This document shows positions 1-6,174 of a DNA stretch of 7,582 nucleotides, piece by piece. The DNA comes from Clostridia bacterium (GTDB lineage Bacteria > Bacillota > Clostridia > Christensenellales > Aristaeellaceae). Positions within the stretch are counted from its first letter, which is position 1. The number at the start of each line of letters is the position of its first letter. The notes under the pieces are model-generated. The model ran no database searches, was not told the origin of the DNA, and saw nothing but the letters and a program-made list of their open reading frames with translations. The translations under genes and the position numbers were made by a program. The DNA lies in assembly GCA_017458865.1 (NCBI GenBank), contig JAFSZW010000418.1, positions 1 through 7,582 on the forward strand, read 5' to 3'.

Positions 1-1
1 C

Positions 2-268
2 AATTACGTTTATCACAATATCCCAGGTGAGCGGCAGGGCTATCTGCTTGAAACGCTGCGCACCCTCAGGAAGGGCGGATCATTTGCCATCCATGACATC
101 TTTTCAGTCTCAAAATACGGCGATATGCAGGCGTTCCTGAGGAAGCTGAAAGAGATGGGGTATGAGAAAGCGGAGCTGATTGATACCACCGGCGGGAAGT
201 TTATGACGAAACGGGAAGCCACCCTTATGGGCCTGTCCGGGTCGGCACTGCTGGTGGGGAAAAAGTAG
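2..268 (+). CDS. Class I SAM-dependent methyltransferase, C-terminal part (5' end outside window)
   Basis: An open frame enters from the left edge and ends at TAG 266-268, giving 88 residues that start NYVYHNIPGERQ. What is visible matches the back half of a Rossmann-fold methyltransferase: an 'L..LRTLRKGGSFAIHDIFS' strand-turn (residues about 16-35), which corresponds to the 'LkpGG.l.i.d' motif after the SAM site, then a helix and the last strands ending SGSALLVGKK. The SAM-binding GxGxG motif would lie outside the window, so binding residues cannot be checked. The gene sits 16 nt ahead of the first ABC transporter gene on the same strand and must be read with it. In Clostridia, methyltransferases of this look are often found beside paired ABC half-transporters (recall, not searched). 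The methyl acceptor is unknown; a small molecule handled by the transporter is a guess. Confidence 0.85.
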   Translation, partial: NYVYHNIPGERQGYLLETLRTLRKGGSFAIHDIFSVSKYGDMQAFLRKLKEMGYEKAELIDTTGGKFMTKREATLMGLSGSALLVGKK

Positions 269-269
269 C

Positions 270-277
270 AGAGGAGG
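270..277 (+). promoter_or_regulatory. Ribosome binding site of first ABC transporter gene
   Basis: AGAGGAGG lies 7 nt ahead of the ATG at 285, a near-perfect anti-16S match. It fixes that start and lies just after the methyltransferase stop codon. Confidence 0.8.
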
Positions 278-284
278 CTGTAAA

Positions 285-2105
285 ATGGCAGTCAATGAAG
301 AGAAGAAAGCAAAGAAGCAAAGTGATCTGTCCGTTTTACTGGGATACACGGGCAGCTACAGGAAGCTGACGTATCTCGGGCTTTTCCTGTCAGCCATTGC
401 CATGATCCTGGGTATGGCGCCTTATATCTGTATCTGGCTGGCGGCCAGGGATCTGATTGCCGTTGCACCGGACTGGACGGCAGCGTCCGGGATTTCCCGT
501 TACGGTGTTATGGCGTTTGTCTTTGCCGTGTCCGGCATCGTGGTTTACTTCGCTGCCCTGATGTGCACGCATCTGGCGGCATTCCGTACAGCAGGCAACA
601 TCCGCAAGCAGGGAATGGAACATCTGATGAAAACGCCGCTGGGCTTTTTTGACAGCAATGCCTCCGGTCTTCTGAGAAATCGTCTGGACGGTGCGGCTGC
701 TGAGACGGAAACACTGCTGGCGCATAACCTGGCGGATATCGTGGGGACAATCACCATGTTTGTGTCCATGCTGGTCCTGATGTTTGTCTTTGACTGGCGC
801 ATGGGTGCAGCGTGCCTGCTGGCGGCGCTGATCTCGGTGATCTCCCTGTATTCCATGATGGGCGGCAAAAATGCCAGCCTGATGGCGGAGTATCAGGCAG
901 CGCAGGACGTGATGAGCAAGGCAGGCACCGAATATGTTCGCGGCATACCGGTCGTCAAGGTGTTCCAGCAGACGGTGTATTCCTTTAAGGCATTCCGGCA
1001 GGCAATTGAGGACTACAGTACCAAGGCTGAGCGGTACACGGATGGCGTCTGCCGCACGCCGCAGGCGGTCAACCTGACCTTTACGGAGGCGGCGTTTGTC
1101 TTCCTGGTTCCTGCAGCACTGCTGCTGGCGCCTGGTGCGCTTGCAGGCGGGAACCTGACCGTGTTTATCACCAACTTTGCGTTTTATGCGGTATTCTCTG
1201 CCGTTGTTTCAACAGCACTGGCGAAGATCATGTTTTCGGCGAGCGGCATGATGCTGGCCAGTACGGCGCTTGGACGGATCAATCTGGTGATGAGCGCGCC
1301 GACACTGGAAGTAACGGCAAATCCGAAAAAGCCAAAGGACAACAGCGTGACGTTCAGGGACGTGTCCTTCACTTATGATGGTGCAGAGCTGCCGGCGCTG
1401 GATCATGTGTCTTTCAAGGTGAAACCGGGCGAGACGGTTGCTCTGGTCGGTCCGTCCGGCGGCGGCAAGACCACAGCGGCCAGCCTGATCCCCCGGTTCT
1501 GGGATGTCACATCCGGATCAGTGGAGGTCGGCGGTGTTGACGTGCGTCAGACGGACCCGCATGTCCTGATGGACCAGGTGGCCTTTGTCTTCCAGAACAA
1601 TCACCTGTTCAAGGCATCCATTCTTGATAATGTGCGTGCTGCCCGGCCGGATGCTTCCCGCGAAGAGGTGGCAGCTGCCCTGTCCGCCGCGCAGTGCGAC
1701 GACATCCTGGCCAAGCTGCCGGACGGCATGGATACCGTCCTTGGCTCAAAGGGAACGTATCTATCCGGTGGAGAACAGCAGCGCGTGGCACTGGCGCGGG
1801 CAATCCTCAAGGATGCGCCCATTGTCGTGCTGGATGAGGCCACGGCGTTTGCCGATCCGGAGAACGAGGCACTGATTCAGAAAGCATTTGCCGTCTTGAC
1901 CAGAGGGCGGACGGTCATCATGATTGCACACCGCCTCTCTACTGTGGTGGGGGCGGATCAGATCATCGTGCTGGATGCCGGACATGTTGTCGAGTCCGGC
2001 ACGCATGAGGCACTTGTGAACGGGAACGGACTGTATGCCCGAATGTGGGCGGACTATAACAGAGCTGTTCAGTGGCGTATCGCCAGTGAAGGGGAGGCGG
2101 AGTAA
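285..2105 (+). CDS. ABC half-transporter (membrane domain + ATPase), first subunit, YbtP/IrtA-like
   Basis: A 606-residue protein of exporter fold: about six membrane helices (near 28-54, 73-97, 148-169, 171-191, 266-285, 292-312), then an ATP-binding domain from about residue 350. All ATPase motifs are intact: A-loop Tyr364, Walker A GPSGGGKTT at 389-397 (Lys395), Q-loop Gln437, signature LSGGEQQ at 493-499, Walker B IVVLDE at 513-518 with catalytic Glu518, and H-loop His549. The D-loop is AFADPENE (521-528) rather than the usual SxLD; I recall this from siderophore-linked transporters of the YbtP/IrtA kind. It is expected to sit in the cytoplasmic membrane and to dimerise with the next gene product, since the genes abut (TAAATG). 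Those relatives import iron-siderophores despite their exporter fold, so direction and substrate here are open. A multidrug or peptide exporter is the alternative. Confidence 0.9.
   Translation: MAVNEEKKAKKQSDLSVLLGYTGSYRKLTYLGLFLSAIAMILGMAPYICIWLAARDLIAVAPDWTAASGISRYGVMAFVFAVSGIVVYFAALMCTHLAAFRTAGNIRKQGMEHLMKTPLGFFDSNASGLLRNRLDGAAAETETLLAHNLADIVGTITMFVSMLVLMFVFDWRMGAACLLAALISVISLYSMMGGKNASLMAEYQAAQDVMSKAGTEYVRGIPVVKVFQQTVYSFKAFRQAIEDYSTKAERYTDGVCRTPQAVNLTFTEAAFVFLVPAALLLAPGALAGGNLTVFITNFAFYAVFSAVVSTALAKIMFSASGMMLASTALGRINLVMSAPTLEVTANPKKPKDNSVTFRDVSFTYDGAELPALDHVSFKVKPGETVALVGPSGGGKTTAASLIPRFWDVTSGSVEVGGVDVRQTDPHVLMDQVAFVFQNNHLFKASILDNVRAARPDASREEVAAALSAAQCDDILAKLPDGMDTVLGSKGTYLSGGEQQRVALARAILKDAPIVVLDEATAFADPENEALIQKAFAVLTRGRTVIMIAHRLSTVVGADQIIVLDAGHVVESGTHEALVNGNGLYARMWADYNRAVQWRIASEGEAE
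2091..2097 (+). promoter_or_regulatory. Ribosome binding site of second ABC transporter gene, inside the first
   Basis: GGGGAGG lies inside the last codons of the first transporter gene, 8 nt ahead of the ATG at 2106. With the stop and start directly adjacent, this suggests translational coupling and matched amounts of the two subunits. Confidence 0.75.
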
Positions 2106-3848
2106 ATGTTCTGGAAAAAGGTACAGACAAAATACGCCCTTACGGATCAGGGCGTTAAGAACACGCAGCAGGGAACCTTCTGGACCGTGATCGTCAACCT
2201 CGTCGTGATGGCAGGCATGGGCATTCTCTACACCCTGATGTCCCGATTCATGGATACGCTGACCGGCGGTGCGCCGCTGCCTGGGGCACTGCTGTTCATC
2301 GGACTGACCGTCATCTTCCTCGCGCTCTCCTTTCTCACGCATCTGCAGCAGTACCGGGCAACCTATGGACTGGTTTACGGCGAAATCAAGACCATCCGGA
2401 TCAGCCTTGCGGAGCGCCTGCGCAAACTGCCGCTTGGCTACTTTGGCAAACGGGATCTGGCGGACCTGACCGAGACGATCATGGGCGATGTGAACAGACT
2501 CGAGCACGTCTGGTCGCACTGCCTCGGCTATCTGTACGGCTCCTGGATTTCAACGGCCATCATTGCAGTGTGTCTCTTTGCCTTTGACTGGCGAATGGCG
2601 CTGGCCTGCCTGTGGGGCGTCCCGGTGGCATTTGCGCTGCTGTATGGCAGCAGGAAGCTGGCAAAAAAGAAGTCGGAATTGACCAAGGAGGCAGCCATTC
2701 AGGTGGCGGACGGCATTCAGGAAACGCTTGAGAACATCCGGGAGATCCGGGCCACCAACCAGGAAGCGCGCTTTATTGACGGGCTGAATGGGAAGATTGA
2801 CTATCATGAGAAGACCATGCTCAGCGGCGAACTGTCCACCGGCATCTTTGTCAATACGGCGAGCGTCATCATGCGGCTTGGTGTGGCCACCACAATTCTG
2901 ATGGGCACGAACCTGATCCTTTCCGGTCAGATAGACTTTATGCGCCTGTTCATGTTTCTGCTGGTGATCACACGCGTCTATGCACCGTTTGATCAGGCGC
3001 TTGCGCTGATTGCGGAAATGTTTATCTCCCAGGTTTCTGCAAACCGGTTAATGGAAATCCGCAATACGCCGACAGCTGAGGGCGCAGAGACATTCTCGCC
3101 CAAAGGGCATGACATCGAGTTCGAGGATGTACGCTTTGCCTATGACGATCAGCAGGTCCTGCGCGGCGTCAGCTTTACGGCCAGAGAAGGCGAGGTAACG
3201 GCACTGGTCGGCCCGTCCGGCTCCGGCAAGAGCACCTGTGCCCGGCTGGCAGCCAGACTGTGGGACATTGGCGGCGGCACCATCCGGGTTGGCGGTGTGG
3301 ACATATCCACGATTGATCCCGAGGTTCTGCTGACGGATTACTCCATGGTGTTCCAGGATGTGGTCCTGTTTGATGATACCGTAATGGAGAACATCCGCCT
3401 CGGCAGGCACGGTGCAACGGATTTGGAAGTGCTCGCGGCGGCTAAAGCGGCCAACTGTGATGAGTTTGTCAGCAAGCTCCCTCAGGGCTACCAGACACCC
3501 ATCGGCGAAAACGGTGCGAAGCTCTCCGGCGGCGAGCGTCAGCGCATTTCCATTGCCAGAGCGCTCCTCAAGGATGCGCCGATTGTGCTGCTGGATGAGG
3601 CGACCGCGTCTCTTGACGTTGAAAACGAAACCAAAGTGCAGGGCGCACTTTCCCGTCTTCTCGCGGGCAAAACCGTGCTGGTCATTGCACACCGGATGCG
3701 CACCGTGGAGGCGGCGGATCAGATCGTCGTCCTTGCCGATGGTAAGGTTGTCGAGTCCGGACGCCCCAAAGATCTCCTGCGCCGGGAGGACAGCATGTTC
3801 CGCCGGATGACAAAACTTCAGGCATCCAGTGCGGAATGGAGCATCTGA
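2106..3848 (+). CDS. ABC half-transporter (membrane domain + ATPase), second subunit, YbtQ/IrtB-like
   Basis: A 580-residue partner of the preceding gene with the same layout. Membrane helices are near 25-46, 60-79, 140-160, 163-181, 247-271 and 276-290. The ATPase domain holds A-loop Tyr346, Walker A GPSGSGKST at 369-377 (Lys375), Q-loop Gln417, signature LSGGERQR at 473-480, Walker B IVLLDE at 493-498 with Glu498, D-loop ASLD at 501-504 and H-loop His529. Both subunits therefore keep a catalytic Glu and His, unlike heterodimers with one degenerate ATP site. The segment 'YFGKRDLADLTETIMGD' (112-128), in the cytoplasmic helix after TM2, is one I recall from the second subunit of similar Clostridia pairs. 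The first codon follows directly on the upstream stop. The product should be an integral membrane protein working as a heterodimer; the substrate is not visible. Confidence 0.9.
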   Translation: MFWKKVQTKYALTDQGVKNTQQGTFWTVIVNLVVMAGMGILYTLMSRFMDTLTGGAPLPGALLFIGLTVIFLALSFLTHLQQYRATYGLVYGEIKTIRISLAERLRKLPLGYFGKRDLADLTETIMGDVNRLEHVWSHCLGYLYGSWISTAIIAVCLFAFDWRMALACLWGVPVAFALLYGSRKLAKKKSELTKEAAIQVADGIQETLENIREIRATNQEARFIDGLNGKIDYHEKTMLSGELSTGIFVNTASVIMRLGVATTILMGTNLILSGQIDFMRLFMFLLVITRVYAPFDQALALIAEMFISQVSANRLMEIRNTPTAEGAETFSPKGHDIEFEDVRFAYDDQQVLRGVSFTAREGEVTALVGPSGSGKSTCARLAARLWDIGGGTIRVGGVDISTIDPEVLLTDYSMVFQDVVLFDDTVMENIRLGRHGATDLEVLAAAKAANCDEFVSKLPQGYQTPIGENGAKLSGGERQRISIARALLKDAPIVLLDEATASLDVENETKVQGALSRLLAGKTVLVIAHRMRTVEAADQIVVLADGKVVESGRPKDLLRREDSMFRRMTKLQASSAEWSI

Positions 3849-3966
3849 CCGGCATCCTGCAAACGGTGAAGGCCGTGTCTGCCTGAACCGTGGACAGGCT
3901 TACTGCCGTCAGGAAGCGCTGCATTACCTGGAATGATGATAAGATCCGGATAGAACGAATAAACCG

Positions 3967-3998
3967 AAACAGCGTCTTTCAAAGAAAGACGCTGTTTT
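3967..3998. terminator. Strong hairpin terminator shared by converging genes
   Basis: A perfect 13-bp stem (AAACAGCGTCTTT with AAAGACGCTGTTT) closes a 5-nt loop CAAAG. It is followed by T on the plus strand (TTTT ending at 3998); read on the minus strand the stem itself ends in TTT with further T a few bases on. It lies 118 nt past the second ABC gene and 31 nt past the stop of the converging hydrolase gene, so it probably stops transcription in both directions. The stretch 3849-3966 before it shows no gene or other clear signal. Confidence 0.8.
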
Positions 3999-4029
3999 GC
4001 GTGTACTATGTCATGGTGCATTCATCATT

Positions 4030-5052
4030 TTACTTCGCGCTGCTTTGATAACCGGCAATTCTCTTTGCCACGTTGTCCTTGATATTGTTGTAATAGATGG
4101 TGTAGTCGTCCTCATGGAAGCTCTGCGTTCCGAAGAATTCGGGTGCCGCATACTGGTCATATGTGGTGTTCGTGACGACCACTCCGCGCTCAAGAACCAC
4201 CTGTGCGTCTGCGCCGATGTCAGTAATCTCGTATTCACCGGTTTTTTCGTTCAGCATTAATGAGCCCAGATTCTCGCTTGCAGGCGCATATGTTTCATCG
4301 CGCTTCCAGTTCAGCGGGTTGATGCTGATCGCGTTCGGCAGGATCGCCACGTTATGATTTTCCTCTTCCAGGCTCTTTGGCCCCACCGTGTTCCAGCTGA
4401 CGATGACGCCTGTGTCACTCTCGCCGGTTGCAAACTTCAGGTGCGGATAAGCAGCAAGGTCCTCCTCTGTGACGGAAAAACCGATGACATAAGCCGCGAG
4501 CATGCGCTCGTAGTACTCAGGATGATCCTTAAAGTAGTTCTTCAACACATACTTGACCATGGCCGAACCCTGGCTGTGGCCCGCGATGATAAACGGCCGT
4601 CCGTTATTGCAGTTCTCAAAATAGTAGTCGAGTGCAGTCGTGATATCATCGTAGGATACACCGGTGAGCACTTTATCATGATCTCCGGTTTTTTCTACGA
4701 CTTCAATCGCGTACCGCATGCCGGCCTGACGGTAGTAAGGCATGAACAGGTTGGTGGAGTCCTCGAATACGCTCGCATTCGTCACATATTCGCCTACCGC
4801 GCCTACCAGCATCTCGATGTTATCGAACGTTGCGTAATCGGTGGAACCCTCCTCAAAGCTCTTCTCAAAGTACACTGTTGAGTAGATGTAGAAGGTATCC
4901 ACATCCTTGGTGATTTCCGGAAACTGTACCCAGTAGTCTTTGTTTGAATAGTCGGGTGCGCCCTCCGCGTTTCCGGCCTCTGCCAGGACACCGGTAAAGA
5001 CCATCAGGCTGAAGATCATCATACAGATCAATGCCATTGCCAAATTCTTCAT
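4030..5052 (-). CDS. Exported alpha/beta hydrolase, DUF3089 family
   Basis: With the chosen start the protein has 340 residues. It opens with a signal peptide: MKNLAMALICMMIFSLMVF, a hydrophobic core and a probable cleavage near VLAEA; no lipobox Cys follows, so it should be released or loosely wall-associated. The mature part has the DUF3089 pattern: a 'DTFYIYSTVYF' strand near residues 52-62, the nucleophile elbow GHSQGS with Ser160, and a C-terminal 'SFHEDDYTIYYNNIKDNV' segment in which His313 is the likely catalytic base. The acid residue is not assigned. The frame stays open to an ATG at 5127, but AAAGGGG at 5059-5065 lies 6 nt before the ATG at 5052 (3 nt before that at 5055), and the signal peptide begins there, so 5052 is preferred. 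The family is presumed to hydrolyse esters or similar bonds; no substrate can be named. The gene stands alone, converging on the ABC operon. Confidence 0.85.
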   Translation of the reverse strand: MKNLAMALICMMIFSLMVFTGVLAEAGNAEGAPDYSNKDYWVQFPEITKDVDTFYIYSTVYFEKSFEEGSTDYATFDNIEMLVGAVGEYVTNASVFEDSTNLFMPYYRQAGMRYAIEVVEKTGDHDKVLTGVSYDDITTALDYYFENCNNGRPFIIAGHSQGSAMVKYVLKNYFKDHPEYYERMLAAYVIGFSVTEEDLAAYPHLKFATGESDTGVIVSWNTVGPKSLEEENHNVAILPNAISINPLNWKRDETYAPASENLGSLMLNEKTGEYEITDIGADAQVVLERGVVVTNTTYDQYAAPEFFGTQSFHEDDYTIYYNNIKDNVAKRIAGYQSSAK

Positions 5053-5058
5053 CATTTG

Positions 5059-5065
5059 CCCCTTT
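5059..5065 (-). promoter_or_regulatory. Ribosome binding site of the DUF3089 hydrolase gene
   Basis: AAAGGGG on the minus strand, with CAA and two consecutive ATG codons after it. The spacing of 6 nt favours the second ATG (5052) over the first (5055) and rules against the far upstream ATG at 5127. Confidence 0.6.
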
Positions 5066-5170
5066 CTTCGCAGAAACAGGGAATATCTCCCACGGTTCTG
5101 CATATGTCTTTTGCTTTGAATTCCCATGGATTCCGGAAACTATATTTCCTGTTGATCCATCGGCCGACCC

Positions 5171-5199
5171 ATTATTCCATCTTTTCCAAAGCAATTCAA
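5171..5199 (-). promoter_or_regulatory. Candidate promoter of the DUF3089 hydrolase gene
   Basis: On the minus strand TTGAAT (5194-5199) is followed after 17 nt by AATAAT (5171-5176), a 4/6 and 5/6 match to the housekeeping -35 and -10 boxes. It would give a leader of roughly 110 nt. In the remaining gap, 5200-5338, I see no gene, repeat or further promoter worth naming. Confidence 0.4.
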
Positions 5200-5338
5200 T
5201 GAGAGTTGCCGGATTGCCAACCTGTTTTTTCTCCTCTTCCCTGTCAGGGTTCCCGGAAAGTCCTGAGCCCTTCAATTCCAGGCCTCATCTGGGCTCTCAG
5301 ATTTGATGCAATTAATGCACTGATGGTTGGCAAATAAT

Positions 5339-5370
5339 AAACAGCCATGCATGTCCTGACATGGCTGTTT
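5339..5370 (-). terminator. Hairpin terminator downstream of the VOC gene
   Basis: An 11-bp perfect stem (AAACAGCCATG with CATGGCTGTTT) encloses a 10-nt loop. Read on the minus strand the stem runs into TTTATTATTT, so it fits best as the terminator of the VOC gene, about 110 nt past its stop codon. It also insulates the hydrolase promoter from upstream transcription. Confidence 0.7.
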
Positions 5371-5437
5371 CGATTGTTGTACCGCCCGATGAGGTCAGAT
5401 CAAATCAGTACTTTTCAGAAGTCACTGACTTGAACCG

Positions 5438-5460
5438 CCTTCAAAGAAAGACGTTTTTCT
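5438..5460. repeat. Diverged copy of the 3967-3998 hairpin core
   Basis: The 14 bases TTCAAAGAAAGACG at 5440-5453 are identical to 3978-3991, and both copies continue into a T-run and TGCGTG. The left arm of the stem has decayed here (CGCCTT against CGTCTT), so only a 6-bp stem with one wobble forms on the minus-strand RNA. It lies 27 nt past the VOC stop codon. It may be a worn terminator. Confidence 0.5.
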
Positions 5461-5479
5461 GCGTGCGTGCTCCGTTGAC

Positions 5480-5851
5480 TTATTTCCTGATATGCTGAGC
5501 CAGGCTGATCTGGAAGCCGGACGGCGCAGTCATGCCGATGAACTGGGCATAGGAAGCAGCGGATGGTTTCTCGCTGTTAGGCGTAAATCCGTGGGCTGTA
5601 AAGAACTCATAGGCCTCATCAAAGTTATCCACATTGATTCGAATGGTCATCAGATCCCGCTCGAGTTTGTCAGACTGAACCACATCAACATGGTAACCGT
5701 TTTCGTTCTTCATCCGAACGCTGATGACGCTCTCACGGTCAGGAACATTATCGTTCCTGTGGCTGCGTTCAAAGCCAAGCGCCTCAAAAAGCGCAATTGC
5801 TGATGCTGCATCCTTTGTGCAAATTATCGGATCAAACGTTGTAATCTTCAT
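5480..5851 (-). CDS. VOC superfamily protein (glyoxalase/bleomycin-resistance fold)
   Basis: A 123-residue cytoplasmic protein, the normal length for a single-chain VOC protein made of two beta-alpha-beta3 modules. The first module begins MKITTFDPIICTKDAASAIA, with 'FEALGFERSH' closing its helix; the second is seen in 'MTIRINVDNFDEAYEFFTAHGF' (about 68-89) and 'TAPSGFQISLAQH' (108-120). His54 sits where a metal ligand could be, but the C-terminal strand has Ser116 where metal-dependent members usually carry Glu. The frame is open to an ATG at 5929, but the start at 5851 is chosen because the family homology begins there, GAGGAG precedes it (10 nt away), and the promoter at 5886-5914 excludes longer forms. 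Function is unknown: small-molecule binding, antibiotic sequestration or an isomerase/lyase are all possible. It is transcribed alone, divergent from the second methyltransferase. Confidence 0.85.
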   Translation of the reverse strand: MKITTFDPIICTKDAASAIALFEALGFERSHRNDNVPDRESVISVRMKNENGYHVDVVQSDKLERDLMTIRINVDNFDEAYEFFTAHGFTPNSEKPSAASYAQFIGMTAPSGFQISLAQHIRK

Positions 5852-5885
5852 CTTTATTTTTCTCCTCATGGAAAGATTCCACGCC

Positions 5886-5914
5886 ATTGTATTACAAAGT
5901 GTTCTGGTTTTCAA
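5886..5914 (-). promoter_or_regulatory. Promoter of the VOC gene
   Basis: On the minus strand TTGAAA (5909-5914), a 17-nt spacer and TACAAT (5886-5891), each a 5/6 match to consensus. Transcription would begin near 5879, leaving a short leader with the GAGGAG ribosome site before ATG 5851. Confidence 0.65.
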
Positions 5915-5953
5915 TACCTGTTCAGGCACAGAATTTATCGTCCTGAGAAGGGC

Positions 5954-5982
5954 TTAAAAATACCGCCTGCGGGTGCTATAAT
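5954..5982 (+). promoter_or_regulatory. Promoter upstream of the second methyltransferase, extended -10
   Basis: TATAAT at 5977-5982 is a perfect -10 box and is preceded by TGC, the extended -10 form. TTAAAA at 5954-5959 gives a 4/6 -35 box at 17-nt spacing. The spacer contains a small palindrome CCGCCTGCGG. Transcription should start near 5989, about 185 nt before the preferred start codon at 6175. Confidence 0.6.
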
Positions 5983-6052
5983 AATCCTGCCAAATGAATG
6001 AGCAAAACGTAACCCGGCGGAAGCCAGTCTGGGACATCGGTAGATTGATCAT

Positions 6053-6078
6053 AAAAATATCGTTATTACGATATTTTT
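6053..6078. repeat. Perfect 11-bp inverted repeat in the methyltransferase leader
   Basis: AAAAATATCGT and ACGATATTTTT flank a 4-nt centre TATT. The repeat lies between the promoter (-10 ends at 5982) and the methyltransferase start. As DNA it looks like an operator for a dimeric repressor. As RNA it would be an AT-rich hairpin whose T-run is part of the stem, so it is a weak terminator candidate. No regulator gene for it lies in the window. Confidence 0.55.
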
Positions 6079-6174
6079 GCACGTGGTGAAGTGCCAAGTA
6101 AGTATGACATCTGGCTGGCCTGCGAGAAGCGGGGGCCGCTGAGCGAAATCTTTGATTATGGGATTGGACAGCAT

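Noticed and set aside
1761..2519. A 252-codon minus-strand open frame across the ABC gene junction
   Set aside because: It lies antisense to the Walker B and D-loop region of the first transporter and the membrane domain of the second; composition explains its openness.
3881..3899. Small hairpin GCCTG/CAGGC after the second ABC gene
   Set aside because: Only 5 bp with a 9-nt loop and no T-run; the hairpin at 3967-3998 is the better terminator.
4354..4881. A 175-codon plus-strand open frame antisense to the hydrolase
   Set aside because: It is an antisense shadow of a well-supported coding frame, with no recognisable motif or ribosome site.
4865..5275. A 136-codon minus-strand open frame overlapping the hydrolase start and its upstream region
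   Set aside because: It covers the signal peptide region of the hydrolase in another frame, has no ribosome site and no family-like sequence; the hydrolase frame is far better supported.
5264..5300. Inverted repeat GAGCCC/GGGCTC upstream of the hydrolase promoter
   Set aside because: Six base pairs with a long loop and no T-run or matching second copy; likely chance.
5991..6080. A possible cobalamin riboswitch, from the string GGAAGCCAGTCTGGGA in the methyltransferase leader
   Set aside because: Only a loose likeness to the B12 box; the other conserved blocks are missing and the leader is too short.
5994..6089. A 31-codon open frame starting MNEQNVTRRK just after the promoter
   Set aside because: It has no ribosome site and starts within a few bases of the predicted transcription start; not supported as a leader peptide.
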